Source: an uncultured Ruminococcus sp. | GTDB taxonomy: Bacteria > Bacillota > Clostridia > Oscillospirales > CAG-272 | Assembly (NCBI GenBank): GCA_902773455.1 | Contig: CACYEW010000127.1 | Span: forward strand, 1-5,202 | Direction: 5' to 3' | DNA: 5,202 bases | Shown here: positions 1 to 5,126 of the stretch, piece by piece | Position numbering within the stretch: the first letter of the stretch is position 1 | Layout: each line of letters begins with the position of its first letter | Position numbers and translations under genes: made by a program | The notes under the pieces: model-generated | The model's input: only the letters and a program-made list of their open reading frames with translations | Databases searched by the model: none | What the model was told of the DNA's origin: nothing

Positions 1-65
1 AAGCCGTTTCTCGAAAATCCTTTGAAGCTGCGGCCGAGCAGATAAGGCAGACTGTATTTTCTCAT
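1..65 (-). CDS. ftsX: FtsX, cell-division ABC transporter permease, N-terminal fragment (runs off the left edge)
   Basis: Only the first 21 codons are present; the gene continues beyond position 1. The translation begins MRKYSLPYLLGRSFKGFSRN, a basic, amphipathic cytoplasmic start of the kind that precedes the first membrane helix of FtsX. The ATG at 65-63 overlaps the ftsE stop codon as ATGA, and a strong ribosome binding site (GGAGGG, 78-73 on the minus strand) lies 7 bases upstream, inside the last ftsE codons. FtsX is the four-helix membrane partner of FtsE; in Gram-positive bacteria its extracellular loop recruits and activates peptidoglycan hydrolases. Identification rests mainly on position after ftsE, overlap and N-terminal character, because no membrane segment or diagnostic loop is visible here. 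The overlap suggests translational coupling that keeps FtsE and FtsX in balance. Confidence 0.8.
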   Translation of the reverse strand, partial: MRKYSLPYLLGRSFKGFSRNG

Positions 66-760
66 TTTTCAGCCCTCCCCGTGTCTTCGGCTATTTTTCC
101 GTTTTCGAATCTTATCAGCCGTTTGCCGTATTCGGACGCAAGAGCCTGCTCGTGCGTTATTATGATCACGGTACGCTTATGCTTCTGCGAATTGCCGAGC
201 GATACGAGCAGATCGAGCACGTTCTTGCTCATTTTCGGATCGAGTCCGGCGGTCGGCTCGTCGGCTATAAGTATTTTCGGGTTGTTGACGAGCGCGCGGG
301 CGAGCGCCGCTCTCTGCTTTTCACCGCCCGAAAGCTGGTCGGGAAAATGCTTCGCTCTGTGAAGGATGCCCATCGCCGTAAGGACTCTCGGCACCCTCTC
401 CTTTATTATTCTGTTCGGCATACCGAGAACGCGCATGGCGAAAGCGACGTTTTCGTAGACGTTGTATTTCGGGAAAAGCTTGCAGTCCTGAAATTCAACT
501 CCGAACTGACTTCGAAACTCCGGTATCTTCCGCGGACGGATCCTCCGAAGATCCGTACCGTTGACCTTGAGAGAACCGGAGGTCGGCGTTTCCATCCTCG
601 TTATCAGGCGCATCATCGTCGTTTTTCCCGCGCCCGACGGACCGACGAAGAACACGGTCTCGCCGTCGTCGATCTTCAGATTTATATCCGTGAGAGCGGC
701 TACGGGTCTGCCGCGCGATGCGGAGTGATACGTTTTGGTTACGTTTTTGAATTCTATCAT
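62..760 (-). CDS. ftsE: FtsE, ATP-binding subunit of the FtsEX cell-division complex
   Basis: This is a cytoplasmic ABC ATPase of 232 residues, the usual FtsE length (about 220-230). Counting from the ATG at 760, it shows a Walker A motif GPSGAGKT (40-47), a Q-loop in FQD (Q91), the ABC signature LSGGE (143-147), Walker B ILIADEP (163-169), the D-loop GLDP just after it, and the switch histidine in ITHE (H203). The start MIEFKNVTKTY and the segment NVYENVAFAMRVLG are typical of FtsE. All catalytic residues are intact. FtsE hydrolyses ATP to gate FtsX, which activates cell-wall hydrolases at the septum or side wall. An in-frame TTG lies at 769, but I prefer the ATG because family members begin at that point; the GAGG before it is only 3 bases away, so initiation may be modest or coupled to the upstream regulator gene, whose stop codon is 21 bases away. 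The downstream gene ftsX overlaps by ATGA. Confidence 0.95.
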   Translation of the reverse strand: MIEFKNVTKTYHSASRGRPVAALTDINLKIDDGETVFFVGPSGAGKTTMMRLITRMETPTSGSLKVNGTDLRRIRPRKIPEFRSQFGVEFQDCKLFPKYNVYENVAFAMRVLGMPNRIIKERVPRVLTAMGILHRAKHFPDQLSGGEKQRAALARALVNNPKILIADEPTAGLDPKMSKNVLDLLVSLGNSQKHKRTVIIITHEQALASEYGKRLIRFENGKIAEDTGRAEK

Positions 761-781
761 GATCCTCAATTATTAAAAGCG

Positions 782-1867
782 TCAGAATTTTACGGGTTTG
801 CTTGAAAGATATTTTTTGACCATAAGGGCGACTTTGAAGGTTATCGCGTCGTCGAATTCACGCAGATCGAGCCCGGTCATACGCTTGATCTTCTCGAGTC
901 TGTAAACGAGAGTGTTTCTGTGAACGAACAGCTTTCTCGACGTTTCCGACACGTTCAGATTGTTCTCAAAGAAGCACTGTATCGTCTGAAGCGTCTCGTG
1001 ATCGAGCTGATCGAGAGATTCTTTTTTGAATATCTCCTGCAAAAACATTTCGCACAAAGTCGTCGGGAGCTGATATATGAGCCTGCCGATGCCGAGATTT
1101 TCGTATGCGACTATATCCTTCTCGGTATCGAACACCTTGCCGACCTCGAGAGCCACCTGCGCCTCCTTGAACGAACGCGCAAGCTCCTTGATGCTTTCGG
1201 CGGCGGTGCCTATGCCGATCGAGACCTTCGAGTAAAACTCGGATTGCAGCGTATCGGATACCTGACGCGCAAGCTTGTATATCTCCTGCGAATCGTAATT
1301 CGGCTTTACCTCTTTCACGAGCACTATATCCTGCTCGCTTATGCTTATGACGTAATCCTTGTTTTTATCCGGGAACATGCTCGCGACCATATCGAACGGT
1401 ATCGGATCGGCTCTGTTCTGAAATTTGATAAGAAGGACGACGCGGTAAACGTCCGTGCTGAAATGAAGCTCTTTCGATTTTATGTAAATATCGGACGGAA
1501 GGATATTGTCGAGAATTATATTCTTTATAAAAGAACTCTTGTCGTATTTTTCATCGTAAAGATTTTTGATGTTTCCGAGAGAAACGGCGAGCAGACCGCA
1601 TATCTTCTCAGCCATTTTATCCTCGCCTTCGACGAAAACGATATATTCCGCTTTTGCGGCGGAACCGATCGGATGATACGTATATCCGTTTATACAGACG
1701 AAATCCGACGTATAGGCAAGCTCGTCTCTGACTCCCTGACGCAGCTCGCCGATTTTCTGAAGCTCCGAGCACGATATAACGGCGCCGTTGTCGTCTATGA
1801 CTCCCACCACTCTGTCGAGAGTATCCTTCATCTGATGTATTATGCTTTGGAAAAGCCTGTTGGACAT
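782..1867 (-). CDS. CdaR/PucR-family transcriptional regulator upstream of ftsEX
   Basis: A 361-residue regulator with three regions. Residues about 11-100 resemble the sugar-diacid/PAS-like sensor of CdaR proteins (VVGVIDDNGAVI, then an IGELRQG segment comparable to the RIGTFHEG motif). Residues about 135-255 form the degenerate GGDEF-like domain of this family, with VSIGIG at 215-220 followed by an alpha-helical SFKEAQVALEVG segment. Residues about 292-350 form the C-terminal helix-turn-helix of the PucR/CdaR type (FFENNLNVSETSRKLFVHRN, then TLVYRLEKIKRMTGLDL). No membrane segment is seen, so it should be cytoplasmic. The ATG at 1867 has a perfect AGGAGG (1882-1877) 9 bases upstream and a good promoter at 1924-1951. 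It lies 21 bases before ftsE on the same strand with no terminator between, so the two are probably co-transcribed. Family members typically activate genes in response to small organic acids or purine metabolites. The ligand and targets here cannot be read from sequence; nothing shows that it controls ftsEX. Confidence 0.85.
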   Translation of the reverse strand: MSNRLFQSIIHQMKDTLDRVVGVIDDNGAVISCSELQKIGELRQGVRDELAYTSDFVCINGYTYHPIGSAAKAEYIVFVEGEDKMAEKICGLLAVSLGNIKNLYDEKYDKSSFIKNIILDNILPSDIYIKSKELHFSTDVYRVVLLIKFQNRADPIPFDMVASMFPDKNKDYVISISEQDIVLVKEVKPNYDSQEIYKLARQVSDTLQSEFYSKVSIGIGTAAESIKELARSFKEAQVALEVGKVFDTEKDIVAYENLGIGRLIYQLPTTLCEMFLQEIFKKESLDQLDHETLQTIQCFFENNLNVSETSRKLFVHRNTLVYRLEKIKRMTGLDLREFDDAITFKVALMVKKYLSSKPVKF

Positions 1868-1923
1868 TGCTTTGCCCCTCCTGTAATTGATTGAAACACT
1901 ATTCTCATTTTAATGCATCATAT

Positions 1924-1951
1924 ATTATACTCTGCTTTTTATAAAATTCAA
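1924..1951 (-). promoter_or_regulatory. Sigma-A type promoter of the regulator-ftsE-ftsX unit
   Basis: On the minus strand, TTGAAT (1951-1946) and a perfect TATAAT (1929-1924) are separated by 16 bases. Transcription would start near 1917, giving a leader of about 50 bases before the regulator ATG at 1867. The surrounding sequence (about 1900-2046) is strongly AT-rich, as expected for a promoter region. It is the only good promoter I see upstream of ftsE and ftsX in this window. Confidence 0.75.
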
Positions 1952-2046
1952 TATATATTGCGAAAATTTTTATAAACTTTTTAGCTTTTTTTCGTGTTCT
2001 TTATGGATTTTGACGAATTTTTTCATCTAACTTACAAAAATAACTT
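1952..2046. other. AT-rich intergenic stretch without a recognisable gene
   Basis: About 95 bases between the rsmE stem-loop and the promoter of the regulator gene. It is rich in T-runs on the plus strand (A-runs on the minus strand) and may act as an upstream A-tract element for the minus-strand promoter. A plus-strand ATG at 2003 opens a short frame that runs antisense into rsmE and has no ribosome binding site. I see no coding or structured RNA signal here. Confidence 0.5.
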
Positions 2047-2080
2047 TCCGCTTTGTTGCAAAATGCACAACAAAAGCGGA
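2047..2080 (-). terminator. Stem-loop directly after rsmE, probable terminator
   Basis: TCCGCTTTGTTG (2047-2058) pairs with CAACAAAAGCGGA (2068-2080) through a 12-pair stem carrying a single bulged A and a loop of about 9 bases. The hairpin begins 1 base after the rsmE stop codon. Read on the minus strand, it is followed by AAAGTTATTTTTG, so the U-rich tail is delayed by about 6 bases. This makes it an imperfect intrinsic terminator. There is no U tract on the plus-strand side, so it should act on rsmE only. Confidence 0.6.
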
Positions 2081-2081
2081 C

Positions 2082-2807
2082 TCAAAGCTCCATCTCGTAA
2101 ATTATCGATGAAAGCACGAACAGGGGAGCGGTCTCCGTCCGGAGGATCCTTCTGCCGAGGCTTACCGGTATGAGACCGGCGTTTTCCGCCGCTTCCGCTT
2201 CGGCTTTCGAATACCCTCCCTCGGGACCGACGAACACGCAGATATCGTCCGTTTTCTTCAATACTTCTTTCAGTCCCGTTCGTTTTTCATCCTCGTAGCA
2301 AAACAGTTTAAGAAAACGTTCAGGCAAAGCGCCGAGCGCGTTATTCAGCGTCACGGGAGCGCATATTTCGGGGATCACTCCCCTTCCGCTCTGCTGAGCA
2401 GCCTCTCTTGAAATGGTCTGCCATCTTACGAGCTTCTTGCGAAGCGAAGCCTCGTCCGGTCTTGAAATACACCTCTCGCTTATGACGGGGGTTATCGAAT
2501 ATACTCCGAGCTCCGCCGCTTTTTGTATTATGAATTCGAATTTATCGCCCTTCGGCAGAGATTGATACAGTCTCACTCTGCACGGAAGCTCCGAATCCGA
2601 CGGTATTTTTTCCGTCGTTTTCAAAACCGTGGCCTGCGGCGACGCCGCCGTTACGACGCAGAGATAATCCGTTCCCTCTCCGTCGCAGCAAACTATCTTT
2701 TCCCCCGGTCTTACCCGGAGCGCCGAGCAGAGGTGCACCGAATCCGCGCCTTTTATAACGACCGTTTCTCCGTCAACGTTTTCTTTTGTTATGAATATCC
2801 TTGTCAT
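2082..2807 (-). CDS. rsmE: RsmE, 16S rRNA (uracil(1498)-N3)-methyltransferase
   Basis: A 241-residue SPOUT-class methyltransferase, the normal length for RsmE. It transfers a methyl group from S-adenosylmethionine to N3 of U1498 in helix 44 of 16S rRNA in the small subunit. The N-terminal PUA-like barrel spans about 1-70 (MTRIFITKEN, then DSVHLCSALRVRPGEKI). The C-terminal SPOUT domain shows KGDKFEFIIQKAAELGV (86-102), SERC (110-113, usually ERS), RWQTISREAAQQSGR (128-142), GPEGGYS (194-200) and the knot motif LGRRILRTETA (217-227), all diagnostic and intact. The reading frame is open further upstream to 2873, but the ATG at 2807 is chosen because homologues begin with M-x-R-x-F and because the promoter TATAAT (2836-2841) lies inside the longer frame; AAAGG lies about 10 bases before this ATG. 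In many Bacillota rsmE follows prmA; here it stands alone and is divergent from the Mur ligase gene. Confidence 0.95.
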   Translation of the reverse strand: MTRIFITKENVDGETVVIKGADSVHLCSALRVRPGEKIVCCDGEGTDYLCVVTAASPQATVLKTTEKIPSDSELPCRVRLYQSLPKGDKFEFIIQKAAELGVYSITPVISERCISRPDEASLRKKLVRWQTISREAAQQSGRGVIPEICAPVTLNNALGALPERFLKLFCYEDEKRTGLKEVLKKTDDICVFVGPEGGYSKAEAEAAENAGLIPVSLGRRILRTETAPLFVLSSIIYEMEL

Positions 2808-2835
2808 ACCGGCACCGCCTTTGCATATTTGCGTT

Positions 2836-2864
2836 ATTATATCATATTTTTCAATGTATTTCAA
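2836..2864 (-). promoter_or_regulatory. Sigma-A type promoter of rsmE
   Basis: On the minus strand, TTGAAA (2864-2859) and TATAAT (2841-2836) are spaced by the optimal 17 bases. Transcription would start near 2829, about 22 bases before the rsmE ATG at 2807. The -35 box is separated by only 20 bases from the -35 box of the divergent plus-strand promoter. Confidence 0.8.
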
Positions 2865-2884
2865 TAGAAACACGTTCCAAAGTG

Positions 2885-2913
2885 TTGATTTTTTATTTTT
2901 TTTGCGTTATAAT
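2885..2913 (+). promoter_or_regulatory. Sigma-A type promoter of the Mur ligase unit
   Basis: TTGATT (2885-2890) and TATAAT (2908-2913) are spaced by 17 bases, the spacer being almost entirely T. Transcription would start near 2920, leaving a leader of about 20 bases that holds the ribosome binding site GGGAG (2929-2933). This position excludes the longer upstream reading frame of the ligase. Confidence 0.8.
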
Positions 2914-2940
2914 CAGATAAACACATATGGGAGAACAGTT

Positions 2941-4440
2941 ATGCGAACCGTTTATACTTTGAATGAATACGTCAAAAGACTGCGCGGAGCGGGACTTCTC
3001 GTATCCGTCGACGCCGATTATACCGATACCGCAAAAGTGACGAAGGTCGCGTGTAATTCAAAAGACGCCGACTTCGGGACTCTGTTTATATGCAAGGGCA
3101 ACCATTTCAAGAAGGATTATCTGAAAGAAGCGTTTTTGCGCGGCGCGTTCTGTTACGTTTCCGAAACGGTATACGAAGACGTGCCGTGTCCCTGCATCGC
3201 CGTGACAGACGTCCGTGCGGCGCTCGCCGAGATCGCGGACCTTTATTACAATTCCCCGTGGCAGAAGCTCGGATTGATCGGAGTCACCGGAACAAAAGGC
3301 AAAACGACCGTCGTTCATTACATAAAATCCATTCTCGATCTGCATTTTGAAAGAACGGGCGAACCGCCCTGCGGTCTCGTTTCGACCGTCGAGAGCTTCG
3401 ACGGCAAAGATACCGAGGAGAGCGTGAACTCCACGCCCGAATCGCTTCAGCTCGAGGAGATATTCGATAAATGCAGTGAAAACGGGCTTAAAAACGTCGT
3501 ATGCGAGGTCTCCAGCCAGGCTCTCAAATATCACAGAGTGAGATGCGTAAAGTTCGATACGGGCGTATTCACGAATATCGGAGAAGATCACATTTCGCCG
3601 GTCGAGCACCCCGATTTCGAAGACTATTTCAATTCAAAGCTCAAGCTGTTTTCGATGTGCGGCCACGCGGTCATAAACAAAGAAAGCGATCGTTTCGACC
3701 GCATCAGAGCCGCCGCGGAAGAATACTGCGATACGACCGTATACGGTCACACCCCCGACTGCGGCGTTTACGTATCAAATATAAGAAAAGAAAACGGAAT
3801 AACGAAATTCGATATCAGAACGCCGTTATATGAGGGCGGCTTCAGCCTCCGGATGGCGGGATTTTTCAACGTCGACAACGCCGCCGCGGCGATCGCCGCG
3901 ACTCTTCGCTTCGGCGTTCCTTACGAGACCGCCCGCGACGCTCTTGCCGGCGCGACGGTATCCGGCAGGATGGAAACTTATTCGAACGCCGATAAATCGG
4001 TGGTCGCAATAGTCGATTACGCTCATAACGCGCTTTCGTTCGAAACGCTGTTTTCCCACGTCAAAAATGAATATCCCGGGTGGCGCATAGTCTCCGTATT
4101 CGGCTCGGTCGGCAACAAGGCGGAGGTAAGAAGATACGCTCTCGGAGATATCGCAGGCAAATACAGCGACTATATTTACATTACGTCGGAGCATCCAAAC
4201 TACGAGGATCCTTACGCGATAGCCGCGCAGATAGCGGAGGGCGTGACGAAGCACGGAACGGAATACACGGTGATACCCGACAGAGAGCAGGCGGTAATTA
4301 CCGCCGTATCGGAAGCGGCGCCGCGCACCGTAGTGATGATACTCGGAGTCGGCGACGAAACTACTCAGCGCATCAACGGAGTTTTGTACCCGAGAAGATC
4401 CGACAGCGAATGCGCGCTCACTGCGCTGGCGGACAAATAA
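2941..4440 (+). CDS. murE: MurE-type UDP-N-acetylmuramyl-tripeptide synthetase, amino-acid specificity uncertain
   Basis: A 499-residue cytoplasmic Mur ligase that should join the third amino acid to UDP-MurNAc-L-Ala-D-Glu using ATP. The N-terminal UDP-binding domain is about 1-105 (YTLNEY, then LFICKGNHFKKDYLKEA). The central ATPase domain carries the P-loop GVTGTKGKTT (114-123), STPES (164-168), EVSSQALKYHRV (189-200), the DHI motif (216-218), HPDFEDYF and the candidate carbamylated lysine K233. The C-terminal domain begins near GRME (342-345), followed by VDYAHN (358-363). The layout, especially TGTKGKTT and the PVEHPDFEDYFNSK region, resembles the lysine-adding MurE of Streptococcus as I recall it. 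The substrate motif is EHPNYEDP (417-424), not the DNPR of DAP-adding enzymes, and the late GKGHE motif is GVGDE (469-473). The ATG at 2941 is supported by GGGAG 7 bases upstream and the promoter at 2885-2913. It is divergent from rsmE, outside any visible cell-wall cluster, so it could be the main MurE or a second paralogue. Confidence 0.85.
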   Translation: MRTVYTLNEYVKRLRGAGLLVSVDADYTDTAKVTKVACNSKDADFGTLFICKGNHFKKDYLKEAFLRGAFCYVSETVYEDVPCPCIAVTDVRAALAEIADLYYNSPWQKLGLIGVTGTKGKTTVVHYIKSILDLHFERTGEPPCGLVSTVESFDGKDTEESVNSTPESLQLEEIFDKCSENGLKNVVCEVSSQALKYHRVRCVKFDTGVFTNIGEDHISPVEHPDFEDYFNSKLKLFSMCGHAVINKESDRFDRIRAAAEEYCDTTVYGHTPDCGVYVSNIRKENGITKFDIRTPLYEGGFSLRMAGFFNVDNAAAAIAATLRFGVPYETARDALAGATVSGRMETYSNADKSVVAIVDYAHNALSFETLFSHVKNEYPGWRIVSVFGSVGNKAEVRRYALGDIAGKYSDYIYITSEHPNYEDPYAIAAQIAEGVTKHGTEYTVIPDREQAVITAVSEAAPRTVVMILGVGDETTQRINGVLYPRRSDSECALTALADK

Positions 4441-4496
4441 ACGGAACTTTGAGCAAGGTTTCAGCAATATTTCATATACTTTTCACATTCACGTTT

Positions 4497-4502
4497 TATA
4501 AT
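4497..4502 (+). promoter_or_regulatory. Possible -10 box before the small membrane protein gene
   Basis: A perfect TATAAT lies 57 bases after the Mur ligase stop codon and would start transcription near 4509, just before the ribosome binding site of the next gene. No matching -35 box is seen at 16-18 bases upstream (the sequence there is ATATAC-like) and there is no TG extension. It may be chance in AT-rich DNA. I see no terminator between the two genes, so read-through from 2885 is also likely. Confidence 0.3.
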
Positions 4503-4519
4503 GGCTTCAGCATGATGAC

Positions 4520-4524
4520 GGGAG
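4520..4524 (+). promoter_or_regulatory. Ribosome binding site that fixes the start of the small membrane protein
   Basis: GGGAG lies 7 bases before the ATG at 4532. An in-frame GTG at 4526 would be only 1 base from it, so the ATG is the better start. Confidence 0.65.
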
Positions 4525-4531
4525 CGTGGAA

Positions 4532-4870
4532 ATGAAGGGTATAAATATTATATTGGTCATATTGTTGTTGACGACGCTTTTTACGCTCACGGCGGCCGGC
4601 GCCGCGAACGGCGAGGCGCTTGACGAAGCGATAAATATAATGCGCGAATGCGGTAACGATCCGGACGAAGAGGATATCGCGCGGCTGCATTCGCTCGGTC
4701 TGTCAGACGACGATATTGAGGATCTTGCCGCCGTCTCTTCTCTTTCGGCTGACGATCCCGGAAAATCCGCCGCGAAATGCATCGGTCAGGCGCTTGCCGT
4801 ATTCTGCGCCGCGGTACTGTCCGTTACGGCCGTTACCGTGCACGGCAAAAGCGCCGGTCAATTTGTGTGA
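4532..4870 (+). CDS. Small acidic protein with two hydrophobic segments, unknown function
   Basis: A 112-residue protein I do not recognise. Residues 4-24 form a hydrophobic segment (INIILVILLLTTLFTLTAAG), either a signal peptide (small residues AAGAAN follow) or a membrane anchor. Residues about 27-70 are acidic and helix-prone: ALDEAINIMRECGNDPDEED, then two similar turns, EEDIARLHSLG and DDDIEDLAAV. Residues about 82-103 form a second hydrophobic stretch (IGQALAVFCAAVLSVTAVTV), followed by a short basic tail and the end at QFV. If both hydrophobic parts are membrane helices, the acidic centre would lie outside the cell as a hairpin protein; if the first is cleaved, the protein is anchored by its C terminus. 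Support for it being a gene: GGGAG 7 bases upstream of the ATG, a coherent membrane topology, base composition like its neighbours, and a terminator downstream. It begins 91 bases after the Mur ligase gene on the same strand and is probably in the same transcript, but no functional link can be shown. Confidence 0.65.
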   Translation: MKGINIILVILLLTTLFTLTAAGAANGEALDEAINIMRECGNDPDEEDIARLHSLGLSDDDIEDLAAVSSLSADDPGKSAAKCIGQALAVFCAAVLSVTAVTVHGKSAGQFV

Positions 4871-5010
4871 TCTTTGGATCCAAACCGCTTTTCGATCCCG
4901 TAAAGGCTTGCAAAGACGGAAATGAATTTACGTCCGGGCTTCAAAAGCCGAGCGGTAATACAAAACGACCGGCGGCGCGTTCATTACGCGATTTCCCGAA
5001 AAAACGACTT
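4871..5010 (+). other. Non-coding stretch between the small protein gene and the terminator
   Basis: These 140 bases have no plausible gene. Frames open across them in other registers are unsupported and run through the terminator hairpin. The only local structure I see is a 5-pair hairpin GGCTT-CAA-AAGCC (4937-4949), not followed by a T-run, and a weak GGATC/GATCC inverted pair near 4880-4900. It is an unusually long 3' untranslated tail if the transcript ends at 5043. Confidence 0.5.
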
Positions 5011-5043
5011 ATACCGCGTAAAAATGCGCGGTATATTTATTTT
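5011..5043 (+). terminator. Rho-independent terminator of the Mur ligase/small protein transcript
   Basis: ATACCGCG (5011-5018) pairs perfectly with CGCGGTAT (5027-5034) around an A-rich 8-base loop, and is followed by the T-rich tail ATTTATTTT (5035-5043). It lies 140 bases after the last plus-strand coding region and 20 bases before the tRNA promoter, so it separates the two units. Confidence 0.8.
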
Positions 5044-5063
5044 GAGAAATATTGAAAAAACTC

Positions 5064-5092
5064 TTGACAAAACGTTTTTTTTGTGATAGAAT
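5064..5092 (+). promoter_or_regulatory. Strong extended -10 promoter of the tRNA-Lys gene
   Basis: A perfect TTGACA (5064-5069), a 17-base spacer, and TAGAAT (5087-5092) with one mismatch to consensus, preceded by TGA (TGn, 5084-5086), the extended -10 element. Transcription would begin near 5099, leaving a leader of about 28 bases to be removed by RNase P. It is the strongest promoter in the window, as expected for a stable RNA. Confidence 0.9.
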
Positions 5093-5126
5093 GGGTAGGC
5101 TTTGAGAAAAACAGAGCAAAAATGAT

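Noticed and set aside
152..805. 217-codon open frame on the plus strand opposite ftsE
   Set aside because: It is antisense to a gene with every ABC ATPase motif intact; the translation is Arg-rich and low in recognisable motifs, as expected of a shadow frame.
920..1894. 324-codon open frame on the plus strand opposite the CdaR/PucR-like regulator
   Set aside because: Long, but wholly antisense to a gene with a perfect ribosome binding site, a good promoter and a clear helix-turn-helix; the translation is rich in Arg, Leu and Tyr without any domain signature.
1868..2046. Riboswitch or T-box leader before the regulator-ftsEX unit
   Set aside because: The mapped promoter leaves a leader of only about 50 bases, AT-rich and without an aptamer-like structure or terminator.
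2808..2873. 22-codon N-terminal extension of RsmE
   Set aside because: It would include the TATAAT box of the rsmE promoter, and family members start at MxRxF, which is the ATG at 2807.
2791..2940. 50-codon N-terminal extension of the Mur ligase
   Set aside because: It overlaps rsmE and both promoters; the ATG at 2941 has a ribosome binding site and matches the family start.
3058..3609. 183-codon minus-strand frame inside the Mur ligase gene
   Set aside because: Antisense shadow of a conserved enzyme region; no ribosome binding site or family signature.
3826..4467. 213-codon minus-strand frame inside the Mur ligase gene
   Set aside because: Antisense shadow, very Arg-rich, with no supported start.
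4937..4949. GGCTT-CAA-AAGCC hairpin as a terminator
   Set aside because: The stem is only 5 pairs and no T-run follows it; the hairpin at 5011-5034 is a far better terminator.
4777..5055. 92-codon plus-strand frame running past the small protein gene
   Set aside because: It runs through the terminator hairpin, is Arg/Lys-rich, and overlaps a better-supported frame with a hydrophobic topology.
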